DNA from: Steinernema hermaphroditum
Lineage: Eukaryota > Nematoda > Chromadorea > Rhabditida > Steinernematidae
Direction: 5' to 3'
Assembly: GCA_030435675.1 (NCBI GenBank)
Contig: CM059623.1
Span: 4,552,012 to 4,616,011 of the forward strand
Length of the DNA stretch: 64,000 nt
The first letter of the stretch is position 1. Each line of letters begins with the position of its first letter. Positions 21,442 to 33,606 of this stretch are shown in pieces. Below the pieces are notes generated by a model. That model made no database searches, had not been told where the DNA came from, and saw only the letters and a list, made by a program, of their open reading frames with translations. The position numbers and the translations under genes were made by a program.

Positions 21442-22270
21442 TTACTTCTTCTGGCGAACGTACTGGATGGTCGCCTGAGGAAAGAGGTCCGACGTGGTCG
21501 GCCCGTTTTCGGACTCGGGATCGAAGTCGCTCTCCGACTTTTTCCGCTGGACGCCCCTCTCGGGCTTGTAGCCCTTGTCGACGTGTCGCAGACCGTCGAA
21601 GGTGACGATGTCGAGATCCGCGAACTTCTTCTCCTCTTTCTGGGAGTTCTTCGACTTCTGAAATCCTTTTCCGCCATAGAAGAACCTCTGAGAGAGAACT
21701 CACGTCACACTCCGATCCTCGGAAGCCTCTGAGACTGACGATATCGGGCTCCTTCCGCTCCGTCTTCGACGGGCAACCTCCCTAAAAGTGAACGGTAGCG
21801 ACCAATTGGAGAAAGGAGCTTACCACACAGCAGTCACCATTCAAGAGACCTCCCAACGAGAGGATGTCGGGATCCGATTCACTCAGAGTGACGGTCGTTT
21901 CACTGAGACTCTGAAGAAGACGGACCAGAGTCCGGGAAGATCTCCTCCACTCACCTTCGGGTTCTTCGGCTCCTTCAACTTCTTCTTCGACCCTTTGACC
22001 GATTCTTTCCTGAAAGGGTCCAGTCAAGCGTTCCAACTCCCCTAATCTCACCATTCGATGCGGAAGTTCCGTACCGTGGCGACTCCACCGTCGAACCTCA
22101 GCGAGAGCTCGACGTCTACTCGTGAAGTTCCATTGAAGGTGCGCGCCGTTCGAAGCGCCTTCCGCGAGAGGGCGTCGAAGAGAAAACCCGGAGCAGTGGA
22201 TGGGAGAGGTGTCTGCAAGGACGGTAGAGGGGGGATCCACCGAGGAACGTACCTTTGTGGCCGCACTCAT
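21442..22270 (-). CDS. Unrecognised multi-exon protein
   Basis: Six exons join in frame on the minus strand with introns of about 40-60 bases. The product begins MSAATK, continues TPLPSTAPGFLFDALSRKAL and a beta-rich stretch VDVELSLRFDGGVATVRNF, then a basic KGSKKKLKEPKNPK, a Ser/Thr/acidic part, two similar tetrads DILSLGG and DIVSLRG, and an acidic Ser-rich tail ending TIQYVRQKK. No signal peptide or membrane segment is seen. Two apparent 16- and 22-base introns in this area vanish when later acceptors are used. The function is unknown. Confidence 0.55.
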
Positions 22271-22470
22271 CGTTCGAACAGAACCGATCAACGCCGAGGA
22301 GCTCGACACAGTGAGCGCGCAAAAGGAGCGTGCACGAAGTAGACGTAGACTAGACCACTCTCCCTCTCATTTGGGAGTCGTCTTCAGTGGTATGCTGCTC
22401 AACTTTTCTTGCACTTACAGATTTTAAATCTTTATTGGGCAGTAACAATTAATGTACAGTGATGTAAAAC

Positions 22471-25400
22471 CTAGAACTCTTCCAAGTCGTCCAGTTTCGG
22501 CCTCTTCGCCGCGCTGGCCTCTTCGTCGTCAGAATCGTCGGAATCTGTGAGTGCGAGGTCGTTCTGCAGCTGTCCACTCGCGTGCATCGTGCTGTTCAGC
22601 AGGTCGCCTTGGGGATCCCAACCTAAACAAGGCGAAATTGTATCTAGAAAATTGGTATGTTGACCCACTGTCTTCATCGAGGTCGGAGTCATCTTCGTCG
22701 CCACTCATTGCCAGGTCGTCGTGAAGTACTCCCATGTCCGAGTCCTCATCATCGTCCATGAAGTCCACAGTGGACACTTCAGTATCACCCATGTTGGAGT
22801 CTTCGTTTATCAGTACAGGTTCCTGGGATGAGTCCATAGCATCCAGTGGAGCTGCAATGCGAGAAGGACCTGGTTCCGAGGCTGGTGGTACTTCAGCCGG
22901 CTGGGATACTGGGGTGTACGACACCATTCCACCGTTCATATTAGCTTCTAGTTCGGAGAGTTCGGCGTAATGCTGCTTCAGCTTTGCTTCGGCCATGTTG
23001 AGAATCTCTTGAGCCTTGTTGGAGTAGATCCCACTTCCATTGAACAGCATGCAGTTATCCCACATCTACAAACATTAGAACATACGTTTCAAGATCTAAC
23101 CTCACCAGTTGGAATTCATCTCTGAACGCTTTCATCGTTTTGTATTTGTGGTTCTTGATGTTTGCTTCTATCGTGGACAGGTCGATCGGATTCTTGATAA
23201 CGTCGTAGTAGCGCGCGATCTTTCGAGCGTCCACTGGCTGATGGAAAGCGAAACTCTTCGGAATGTTTCGGCAGTCTTGGACAATCTTGTCCAAAATGAA
23301 CGAGAAGCCAACCAAGTCATTCTCGTCCAGAAGAGGGTTGATCGACTTCTCCAATTCCATCAACTTCTCGTCATGCTCAGCGACCCGCTTCGTAGCCAAC
23401 TCGAACATCTTCTTAGCCGCGTCGGTGATCAATGACTGGTCGCCGTTGTACAGCCTCGAGTTGTCGTACATCAGGCGGACGTCTTCGAGGAACTCCTTCC
23501 GCAATTCGTAGCCGTTGGCGTTGATCCGATCGCGAATCATTGTCAGATGGATCTCCTTCTTGATAATTGTGTGATAATCTGGGACGATCTTCGGATTGAC
23601 CGCCTTGATGAAGTAATCCGCACCATCGAGGAGCTTCATTTCGTTGACAATGTCGGTGAAGATCGTGCCCATCGACACCTTCGGATCGATTCGGCGTCGG
23701 TGGACCGTCTTGATCGGATGCGAGTAGATGTCCTCCTGCACGCTCTTGCGCTTCTTTTTCGTGGCTGGAATCATTCCACTATAGATACAGTTATTGTCAG
23801 CTGTTCTACCTTTACCAGCGGCCAGGTTCGAAGCCGTAGTCGAAGTGGACGCAGCGTCGTCCATAGATTCGTCGCCGGTATCGAGGTCAACCAAGGAAAT
23901 GACCGATTCTGTGGTGGGAAGGGCTTCTTCCGGTTTCGCAGGCGTCTGTTTCGCCTGTTGTTCCTCCAAAATGTGGCGAGGGATGTGGAGCCGCAGAGGT
24001 GTCTTCTTTTCCGGCTCTTTCTCCTTCAACTTCTGAACATTTAGGAGTTTCATCTTCATGCCCTCCATCTGAATAAGTTCAGCCCCACTCGTCTGACTGC
24101 TTTCTGCCTCGGAGTCCTGAGGACCTTCCTTCTGCTGGAGCATCTCTCCGATAGTCTTCGTTGCCGACTTCTCCTTCCCATACAGCGGACAGTTCTTGTT
24201 CGTTTTCATATGACCGGTGCCATGACACGCACTGCAACGCATCTTGAGAAGATTAGGATTAATGGGCTTCGGCGGTTTCTTCTCCACAGCTGGTTTCTTC
24301 TGTGCAGCGTTCGGATCGTTTGCCTTGGCCTGATTCCTTCGAATTCGGCGCAGCTGATCCTGGAGACGACGCTTCTCCTTTCTCTTCTCCTCCTTGTACT
24401 GTTCGTCCATCTGCGCGTAAGTGCGGATAAAGTCTTGATCCCGCTCGTTTCTAATTTTCAGGTATGCATCGATGAGCGCGGGCTTGTTGATGACTTCGAT
24501 ACGGACAGACTCGGTACCATCGTCGTTGATGAAAGTTCTGAAGATCTTGAGCTTTTTGGGAATCGTGGATGAACCGCCAGCATTGTTGGCGTTAGCCTCC
24601 GAAGGCTCAGCAGCTAAAACACATAACTTGCCAAGCTGATAATAGAACAAAGCTCACGTTTTTCGCCTTCTTTCGATGCTTTTGGAGGAGTCACCTCTCC
24701 TTGGAGCATCTTTTGAAGTTCCCTGCGTTCCTTCTCTTCATCATCGAACTCCTTCTTCTGCCGCTCTTTCGAGGCCTTTCCCTTAGACGCCTTCAACATG
24801 TTCTCCAGGTTCCTCGCCAACTCGTCGTTATCAGAATCTTCTCCGCTGCTACCTTCGTCGGTGCTGAGAATCTCCGGGTTTGAGAGGTTAAGGTTTTGTG
24901 ACTCGAAGATGGTTTGGCAGTACTTCTTGTACTTCTCTTGTAAGTCGGCGAAGTTGAAGCGAATGTTGCCACGAGCGAAGCGTGCCATTCCAGAGAGCTC
25001 GCCCTTACCCTCGCCTTTCGTCTTGGCAGCCTGGGTGGAAAGGGTTCTAATGACGTCAATGATTTCCCATCGACTCAACGAGTTAATCTAAATCGCGAGA
25101 GTAAGTAAGAAGCTAACAGGTTCTAGCACTAACCTCTTCCTCGCGCACACCATACTCTCGGCAAATCTCTTTGGCCTCCTTTAACGGCAGTTTTCGGAGA
25201 TCAGCGTTCGTACCAGTTACCAACCGTTTAGGCATTTGAGGCACATCTTCCTGGAAAATGCGAAGACTACACCCATTCAGCTCTCTCTAGCATACTTTGA
25301 CCTTCTGAGGTTTGGACGAAACTCGGACGTAAGAGAAACCTTGCCCACACCCCGTAGGATCGGCGATACCCGTTTGATCCAGAAGACAACGGCCCTTCGA

Positions 25401-28377
25401 AGACTGGATGAAACAGCGAGTCGTGTTCCAAGGGGCACATTTGATCTAAAACAAGGGTTGAACAAGATGAGACTGAAAAGCGCAAACGCACCTCGTCTTC
25501 GATCGTGACCTGGTCGTCGGAGTCGTCCTCGTTCTCGGGCGCGAATGCGTATCGCTCACCGTAACCAGCGTCTTTCAGCCTTTGCTCAGCAGCCATCATA
25601 CTGTACTGAGCACAGCAGTGTTCGGGCGTGACCAGTGACATCACCTCTTCCTTGCTCGGGAGGCGGAAATCATCGCGAAGAACCCAGAAGTTCTGGTCTT
25701 GACCGCTGCCAAGACGCTTGAAGTCGGAGCACTGCTTCAAACGTTTACGGACAGAGCTTTCGGCGTAATGAGGAAAGGCAGCCTTGATATCTTCCATCTT
25801 GAGTCTCCGCGGCTTGTACTCGCTGTTCCAGAAGAGGCGGTAGATGAACGCCATGAGGAAATCTCGCACGAAGACACTCGCTTTCTTCGAGTTCGGGCTG
25901 GGCACTTCAACCAGCGGACACTGCTGGCCGACGAGGAACATGCGCGGACAGTTTCTGATAAAGAAACCGTTCTTCGACCGGATCAGAAGGAAATCCGTTC
26001 TTTTAGAAGAGTGCCTGTAGATCGGAGCTCGAAACAGCATGTTCTCTATGGATTGAATCGACTGCCCCGGCGCAAGATTGCCCAGGAACGGAGTTGTGTG
26101 GACGAACGCCTTTTCGCCGAATTCGAAATCGGGTTCGTTGTCGTTTCCAGCCTTCCGCTTATGGTAGTTCCTAATACGAGAAGCCATTCCGGACTGACTG
26201 ATGAGCGGCGGATGCTCTTCGGAGTATTCGAGCAGCAGAAGCGTTCCATCCTTTCCAGAGAGGTCTTGCACTTCGCGCATGAAAAAGATTTCTCCGCCTC
26301 CTTCGTCGGCCTTCTGCTTTTCTCGAAGTTCTTCCATCTGCTTGACGTATTTCTCCAAGGGCTGCACTGTGATATACTTTCCGATTCCAATCCAGCGAAC
26401 GTGCTTCTTCATGAGCGGCATACGATGGTAATGTCGCAGTTTGTATGTTCCAAGGTGTGTTGGGAAGAACGCCCTGTGGAGATTCTGCGCGGGAATCGAG
26501 TGCTGGATCAGAGTTGAGCCGGCTCCAGTTCCCGTGGTCTTCGTAGCCTTCGGCATGTAGTACTCATCGTTCGAGATGTTGAAGGGGTCTTTGTCGGTCA
26601 TTTGGGCCATGTTGCTCTCCAGTTGTTCCTCTTCTTCCTGCTTTTGCCGTTGCTGAACCTGCCCCAAAATCATCTTCGACTTCTTTGTGAACTGATGTTC
26701 CTTCCGATCAAACGCCTTAGGTGCGGCATGACCTTCGGAATCATGCGCCCGATCCTCATTTGGCTTGTCCTCCGGAATCCCGAAGATCTTCGGATCATCG
26801 GTGTAATCCAACGTAAGGACTCGTGGAGGCGGTAGCTTGTCGATGTTATTCGGATCGATGATAACGTCATCCTCCCACCGAGTGTTCAGGAGATCATAGT
26901 TGTCAAGAGGAAATATGGATCCGACCGGACGAGTGTTTGCAACATCGTACACTTCGTTGGTTTGGCTTGAGGAAGCAGTCCGTGAGAACATTTGTTCGAA
27001 CGTTTTGTTTTTGACTAAAAAGGAGACTATACTTCAAAAGAGCAAAAGCAAACGCTACCGGCAGCAACGAAATGGTCAAAAGTTCGCGTTTGTTGAGTGG
27101 GAATCCATCCGCATTTGGGATTCTTCAAGTTTTCCATGTTCTTTACTACCATATCCCGAGCTTGTTCATCGTTGAAGATAACGTCATCTTCCCAGTGATT
27201 CAAATTAACCGGCAAAAATACATCAGCAGGAATATCGGCAGGTTTAATCGCTGGCTCAGTAGGCTCTTGCTCTTTGTCTTGTTCGCCATCGGATTCATCA
27301 GAGTCCGCAGAGGCTTTATCTTTTTCTATTCCTGTGCCATCTTGTGAATCCGAATGCCGATTCTTCAACTTCTTGGAGTTCTTCGCTTCTTGTTGCTGTA
27401 ATTATGCATCAAATGTTGATGAAAATGTGCAACAAAGCTACCTTTCTCATTGTTAAGCCGTAATCACATGATTTCGCTGTTGAGGGAATGCCGATCTTGT
27501 CGTACCACATTTTCGCGGGGCCGTTCCGCCATGGCTCAACGTCTTCTTCGTCGTCACTACCAGCATGTGTTCCAGCTTTTCCTTTCGCCACCAAAGGCTT
27601 CAGAAGGGCTAGCCGACCATCCTCGACGCAGTCAGATAACGGAGGCCTTGGAGCGATTTTTAGTTTAAATTCCCCTTTCTCAGTCGGCGCCTTGCTAGAG
27701 CTACCATCTTTTGGAGCGCGCTTGTAGAAAGTTTCGCAGGTCCACCATATTTGCGTCTTTGAAGTCTCCTTGATGTTGTGCTCGAAGAGACGTGTCAAGC
27801 GAAGCACTTTGTTAGTTTCAAATTCCGGGAAGAAACGCCTTGGGTCGATATCTTCAATTTCAGGCGGCACGATGCACGCCAAAGGGGCATCTTCTCTTCT
27901 TGATGGAGCAATAAATTCTCGCCGAGGAGGTTCTTCCGCGTCTTGATCGAGCACCATCGTCTCCACAGAGGGAATCTCGAGCTGATCATGCTCATCAGCG
28001 GTGTCTCGATACCCTTCGACTTCATAGTATGCTGAAACGTGCTTGTGAAAGACAAATTCTCTAAGAAGCCTGGACTCACGGATATTCCTCGCACTTGGGT
28101 GATTAGAAAAGTATTCGTCGTATGGTTCTTCGCTGTACCCGCTTGACTCGCTTTCTTTCCTGTTGTTCACTGCACCCGCCGCGGAAGGATGAGAGGCTTG
28201 GAGCGGCAACCCGTTTGTCAGTGGTCGACTTGTGTTGATATGATCCCCGTCCATGAAGGAGTCCTCATCGCTGAAGGCTCCGTTCTGGATGGCCGCCCAG
28301 GACCCGTCCATCATGGCTTCGTCGCCCCCGGAGATCGCGTCTTCCATGACAACGTCTTCTGGAGGCTCGCCGTTCAT
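22471..28377 (-). CDS. taf-1: TAF1, largest TFIID subunit
   Basis: A long minus-strand gene with many short introns. In order: an acidic N terminus (starting [10 protein letters not shown] after a TTTCAG acceptor), the central TAF1 core (about 26,990-25,500) with [27 protein letters not shown] and [22 protein letters not shown], a charged region, a zinc knuckle [16 protein letters not shown] (about 24,195-24,240), and two tandem bromodomains. The first has YDNSRLYNG and the second WDNCMLFNG, so both keep the acetyl-lysine-binding Asn. The tail is Asp/Glu-rich. TAF1 is the scaffold of TFIID, contacts TBP and initiator DNA, and reads acetylated histones. The gene is divergent from snurportin across about 850 bases. 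Confidence 0.92.
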
Positions 28378-28680
28378 GGCGATGGGCTCTGGCTGAAAAT
28401 AAACAGTGAATGCAGAATGAGGGACCAGGGAAGCCGCCACGAACACATTTATGGAATCACAGCACGGAACGCGTTGGGATAAACGGGAAAACACAAAAAT
28501 TCAAAAACTGCCTTTTCGGTTTGTTTTTTATGTCGAAAAAAACAGTTCTATGATTGATATCGGTTTCGATTCGAGTTGCGCTAGAGTTCATTCTGCTCCG
28601 TCGCAGTCTTAAAACTACCGTACCAACCGGAACGTATTTACAGGCGAACGCTGTGTTTCTGAACCCTGGAGCGCGATGGA

Positions 28681-28950
28681 ATGTTTCGCGCCAAGTGTGT
28701 CTCTTGCTTGTCTCCTAGACAATTCAAAACAACGTCTCGCTCGCAATGGTCTATTCTCACGTTGGTCTATGCCAGTCTATTCTTACTCGCTCTGTCTAGT
28801 ATCGTTGGAGCTGTTTTACGCTTTTATATACGCGTTTTGGAGGCATATTATCTTCTCGTTATCGCGCCTTACGACCTGTATACACTTGTTTTGCTTCCTA
28901 TTCTTTCTAGATTGTTCACACTTACGATGTACAATATTTTAAGCGCGTGA
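28681..28950 (+). CDS. Possible small two-pass membrane protein
   Basis: An 89-residue open frame starting MFRAKCVSC with two strongly hydrophobic stretches (about residues 25-47 and 55-80). AATAAA follows about ten bases after the stop. It lies between the divergent TAF1 and snurportin genes. No family is recognised and there is no intron to support it, so it may be chance; the hydrophobicity and the poly(A) signal are the only support. Confidence 0.3.
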   Translation: MFRAKCVSCLSPRQFKTTSRSQWSILTLVYASLFLLALSSIVGAVLRFYIRVLEAYYLLVIAPYDLYTLVLLPILSRLFTLTMYNILSA

Positions 28951-29233
28951 AATGGAATAAAGCGATGCAAATCCGCCGTTACCCATAGTTCACAACCGCG
29001 CCTATCTCGCGCAAACGGGGAACTTTATCGCCGCCGCAGCGTGCACCCCGTTCGTTTGCGACTGTTTGTCCTCGCTGGCGCAATAAGACGCAGAGAAAAC
29101 AGAGAGTCGTTTCGAAATCTCTGTTTTTCGTCTCTCAAAAAATCGAAAACTCCTCTTGATCTTGCTCGATTTGCTTTGGTTAGTTCTTTATTTAACGCTC
29201 GCGCCTTTCAGGTTGGTGTCTCAAAGACTAACC

Positions 29234-30370
29234 ATGGATGTTGAAGCAGTGACGGACATGATGGCCGCCGATCTCTCTGTCGCGGGCACTACAAGCGTCG
29301 AAGACAGTCATCCTCGCTATGCGATGTACAAGAATGAAGGAAAAATCCGCGAAAGTCAGCAGCGCCGACGCAAAGAAGTGCTTGAACGACAGAAAGAGTA
29401 AGCTGTTTGATCCATCGCGTATTCCTTCACCCTGGATACGTTTAGAAGTCGTTTTGATTATGTGAATAAGCTGAGGAAGATTGCCGTCGGGGAGGAACTG
29501 TCTGACGAAGAAGAACACTCGGAGAATGTGGATGTCGAACAGGAGCACAAAGTCAAACCAAAGCCGTACGCGAACAGGCTGATGCTGAGCGAGTGGCTCG
29601 TCGACATCCCTGAAGAGGATCGTCTTTCTGGCGAGTGGCTGATGCTGCCATCTCCCCGCGGACGCAGATGCCTTCTTGTGGCGTCGGGCGGCGTCACTAG
29701 TGCCTACTCAAAGTCCGGATACCGTGTTTCCCAATTCTCGTCATACTTGCCCGGAGGAAGTCGTCACGACAGCGGTATGAAGTGTTTGGCACCTTAAGTT
29801 ACAGTTAGTGTTTTTAGGTTGCTGCACGATTCTTGATGGCATCATAGATATGAAGAAAAAGACGTTCTATGCGCTGGATCTCCTCATGTGGAAAGACAAT
29901 CCGCTCGACAGCTCCGATTATGCTTGTCGCCACTATTTGATGGAATCGCGCCTGTCTGAGAATATTCTGCTCTCCGAGAAGTCTTCGCGCAACCCGTTCA
30001 AGATCGTCGCCCTGCCGGCATGTAAATGCACGCGAGAAGATATGGAATCCATGATGGAGCAGAAGATCAATTACTTCCTCGACGGATTACTGTTCTACCA
30101 TTCACAGGTTGGACTCCTTGTTTGAAACCCACTAATCTTCCAGTTCAGGTCCTCTACTCACCCGGACAGAACCCCCTCATTGGCTGGCTGAAACCTTGGA
30201 TGCTTCCTGAAATCCTTAACATCAATGTTCCCGAGAAATTCATGAAGGGAGCCGAAGAAGTGGAACAGGGCGGAGCCCGCGCGTTCATCGACAAGTTCAA
30301 TGCTGAGCACAACCACCACAGCATGATCCACGGAGATGTCGATATGGGCGACGAAAAGGAGGAAAAGTGA
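29234..30370 (+). CDS. snup-1: Snurportin-1, m3G-cap snRNP import adaptor
   Basis: Four exons (29,234-29,397; 29,446-29,774; 29,818-30,107; 30,149-30,370) give about 334 residues. An N-terminal basic region ([11 protein letters not shown]) stands where the importin-beta-binding domain sits in the family. The cap-binding core follows with [32 protein letters not shown], a lengthened serine segment, [34 protein letters not shown] and [15 protein letters not shown]. Snurportin binds the trimethylguanosine cap of U snRNAs and brings assembled snRNPs to the nucleus. The start follows a TTTCAG acceptor at 29,215, suited to trans-splicing. Several U4 genes lie in the same window. Confidence 0.9.
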
Positions 30371-30530
30371 CGCCGGTCATCTCTGTACATAGGGTATTTT
30401 GATATTTTACACGTTTTCACAAGTCTCGAATGTTTCATAAACTTTATAAGTTCAATAAAGCCGAACCCGTTGAGATCGCTAGCACAGTACAATAAGAATC
30501 AGAAGGGACCCTGTAATAAATACAATACAT

Positions 30531-30993
30531 TCAGTTATTAACGAAGAAGTCGAATCCGAGCCAGATGAGGAAGTGGAAGACTAAGATGGCAGGAATAAGG
30601 CTGGGGATGAGAAGGCAGTAGTAGGCACCCGCGGAACTAATCACTTGAAGTGAATCTGTGTCTACCCACTCATCTGGAAGCATATCTGCAACGAAAAAGG
30701 CATGAATACAGCAGGTCAACAAGCGAAAAAAGCGTTCCACAGCTGGTTCGCAAACGTATTGCTTACACACTCAGGATCTTCGCAGTCAGACCATATAGAC
30801 TGGTAAAGCTCACACACTGTTTTCTTCCAAATCTTCTCGAACGCTACCGTACCAGTCTGGCAGACTCTCCCTCGTCTGATTTACTTACTGTGTGCCAGAC
30901 CGCTTTGCAAACGTCTCCTCCGCAAAGCGGATTCGCATCATTTTCGTCGTCTTCTGGTATCGGTTGGTCCGTTCCAGCGTGTGCGTTCAGCCA
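30531..30993 (-). CDS. PIG-Y-like protein, 5' incomplete
   Basis: The last exon (30,531-30,685) ends YYCLLIPSLIPAILVFHFL then IWLGFDFFVNN, matching the C-terminal hydrophobic segment and FHxxxWxGxxxFxxN ending of PIG-Y, a small subunit of the GPI-GlcNAc transferase that contains PIG-A. Upstream exons at 30,769-30,856 and 30,889-30,993 join in frame and add FEKIWKKTVCELYQSIW, ECEDP-type and LCGGDVCKAVW segments with several cysteines, which human PIG-Y does not have. A 79-residue unspliced frame starting at 30,770 is an alternative. No start codon is found in the spliced version, so the 5' end is open. Exon chain is inference; the C-terminal match is what I trust most. Confidence 0.55.
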
Positions 30994-31692
30994 CTACTGC
31001 AGCTTGTCCCGAGACGTTGCTGAGCTACACGGAATCTGATCTTCTTGTAGAGCCTTGAATTCCTCGGTTAGTTTTGAAGCTAGCTTCCATCCTAGATTTA
31101 TTAGAATGCATTGGCATTTTTAACATTCGCGCAACCGCCAGGTTTTCTTCGCAAGATTCCGAAATACGGTGGGCCGTCGCCGTCGTTGACGTCGCAGCGT
31201 GGATACTTGTGTGAAAAAATATTCTGGTGTGGTCATTTTTTGGTGCCACTGTTATAGTGGCTCACTGTATGACTCAAAAACGTTGTTGTGTAACGGCCGT
31301 TGGCGATATGCGTCGAAATACCGACCTGGGAATCAGCTTGATTTTGCAGACGACTGCGGAAGTATTTGACCTGCTTTGCAAGAATTTGATAAGAGTTCAG
31401 CTCGTGGGAAGTATTTTTCATATCAGCTCTGGAGTGTTTTCTAGCTGAATGTTGTTTTATCAACTTTCTGAATGTTGATGTTCCGTCAGATCGATTTCTA
31501 TGTGGTGGATTCAGATGGTTAAGTTGTGAAACTTCAGGGTGTTAGGGTTTCTTCCGTGAAAGAAATTCCGTGATTATTGTCATTGAATTGTTCCGTTATC
31601 GTGATTAGCTAACCATTGTGTAATATTTAACTTTGGTGTACGTAGTTACCGTTGTTTTTGCAGGCTCACCTCTTTCCCCTCAGCACTTTGGG
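30994..31692. other. Intergenic, 5' flank of UBC-7-type gene
   Basis: No clear gene. A minus-strand frame at about 31,010-31,085 (LTEEFKALQEDQIPCSS) may be another exon of the PIG-Y-like gene but no splice path fits well. The plus strand before 31,693 ends in TTTTTGCAGG, a plausible acceptor for cis- or trans-splicing. Confidence 0.4.
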
Positions 31693-32289
31693 ATGGCGGG
31701 ATCGCAACAGTCGGCTCTTTTGCTACGACGCCAGTTGGCCGAGCTGAAGAAAAGCCCAGTTGATGGATTCTCGGCTGGACTCGTCAGCGACGACGACATC
31801 TACAAGTGGGAAGTGCTCGTCATCGGCCCTCCCGATACGCTGTATGAGGGTGGATTCTTCAAGGCCATCCTTGATTTCCCGCATGACTATCCCCAGAGAC
31901 CGCCAAAGATGCGATTCATCTCGGAGATCTTCCACCCTAACAGTAAGCTCTAATCTCGTCCTTGTTCAAGTGAATGTATTATTTTTCAGTTGGGTCTGAC
32001 GGAAATGTCTGTATTTCGATTCTTCATGAGCCCGGAGATGACCGTTATGGTTACGAGAAACCCGAGGAACGCTGGCTGCCTGTGCACACCGTAGAGACGA
32101 TTCTTCTTTCTGTGATATCCATGCTTGCCGATCCCAACTACGAATCTCCAGCCAATGTTGATGCAGCTGTACGTACACCACATCATTATTCGGTTTGATG
32201 CCTTTCGTTTTCAGAAGATGCAACGCGAAAACTTTCCTGAATTCAAGAAGCGAGTGGCGGCGTGCGTCCGAAAAAGCCAGGAAGAATGA
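31693..32289 (+). CDS. ubc-7: Ubiquitin-conjugating enzyme E2, UBE2G/UBC-7 class
   Basis: Three exons (31,693-31,942; 31,990-32,168; 32,215-32,289) encode 167 residues, nearly the family length. Motifs: [53 protein letters not shown] with the catalytic Cys and the acidic insertion typical of this class, then [14 protein letters not shown] and [15 protein letters not shown]. These E2s build Lys48 chains, notably in ER-associated degradation. It is highly conserved and looks intact. The foldback element at 32,431 lies about 140 bases after the stop. Confidence 0.95.
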
Positions 32290-32430
32290 ATCACTTCGGT
32301 GTAACCCTGTGCCCTGTTGATTGTTTTGTCCAGAAAATTTAAGATTTTTGTCGCTTACTGACGTCCACCTTGACTGGTTGTTTGTTATTCGTAATATTTT
32401 AACAGTGGAAGTTAATAAACGACATATATA

Positions 32431-33274
32431 CTCAGATTAAAAAAACTCTTCGGAGGCTCCTGCCGCGCCTTATAAAGGTCGTATGTTCGTGCAGCGCCGA
32501 AATTTCAATGGGATTTTTGAGTTTGTGGATGAATCGCTTGTTTTCTTTGCGTACGAGGTGTGATTTCGAAGAAACTAAACATTATGTTGTAGATCTGTCT
32601 CTGGCGGATCGTTTGCGCCATCATTGAGCGCCAGAGGTAGAATTTCCACGGAGGAGATAGCTTTTTTCTCACCCCGACTTGTGTTTTTCCCTAGTTTCTC
32701 GCCTTCTACACTGCGCGTCTTGTCCAAACTGGCAGAACAGATCGCGCCGCCCGACCTTGTCATCACAGAATCCATTTGGACCGATATGAAAGCTATTCAG
32801 CGCAGATCAGATCAATGCACTCAGAACATCGCATTTACACGCAGAGGTCTCGTACCGCGAATGTTCGGTTTTTATTCGCTTTCATTGTTCTTATTCAAAT
32901 CGCTTTCATATCAGTCCAAATGGATTCTGTGATGACAAGGACGGGCTGCGCGATCTGTGGTGCCAGTTTGAGCAAGACGCGCAGTGTAGAAGGCGAGAAA
33001 CTAGAGGAAAACAGAAGTCGGGGAGATAAGAAAGCTATCTCCTCCGTGGAAATTCTATCTCTGGCGCTCAATGATGGCGCAAACGATCCGCCAGTGACGG
33101 ATCTACAACTTAATGTTGAGTTTTTTTGAAATAACATCTCGTACGCGAAGAAAACACGCGATTCTTGCATAAACTCAAAAATCCCATTGTAATTTCGGCG
33201 CTGTACGAACATACGATACATATAAGTCGTGGCGGGAGTACTCGCCGTTTTGCCAAGAGTTTTTTTAATCTGAG
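32431..33274. mobile_element. 844-bp foldback (MITE-like) element
   Basis: The two arms, about 32,431-32,800 and 32,895-33,274, are imperfect inverted copies separated by about 95 bases. The ends read CTCAGATTAAAAAAACTCTT inward from each side and are flanked by TA on both sides, as expected of Tc1/mariner-type insertion. No transposase is encoded. Open frames in the arms mirror each other and are not genes. Confidence 0.85.
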
Positions 33275-33606
33275 TATAGACGTTGTGTTTATTCAGGGAT
33301 AATAGGCTTATTTTCAAGCGTTTCAGAACACTGCTGGCTAGGATGACCAGGGAACATCTGAGATAGACTGATCCAAACGTGCAATGACTGTCTAGAATGC
33401 GGGGATTGTCTGAGGTCTGTCTGGGAGCGCAGCTTTTCATTTCGGCCCAGCGGCGAACTGTTTGCGATCAGGTTTCAATTGGCAGCGATTGTTTATGAGT
33501 GCAGTCGGCTTGTTTATCAACATTGCGCCTATTTAAGCGCGCGCTGTCGTGCACAGTAGCCTTCCGCCGCTGCCGATCCGCTTTTCGCGATGCGCAGCTA
33601 TCGGAG

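Noticed and set aside
21640..21710. A 16-base GT...AG intron in the gene at 21,442-22,270
   Set aside because: It keeps frame, but so does the ordinary 46-base intron ending ATTTCAG, which is far more likely.
32575..33129. Similar open frames with VEGEKL and ISSVEIL in both strands
   Set aside because: They are the two arms of the foldback element.
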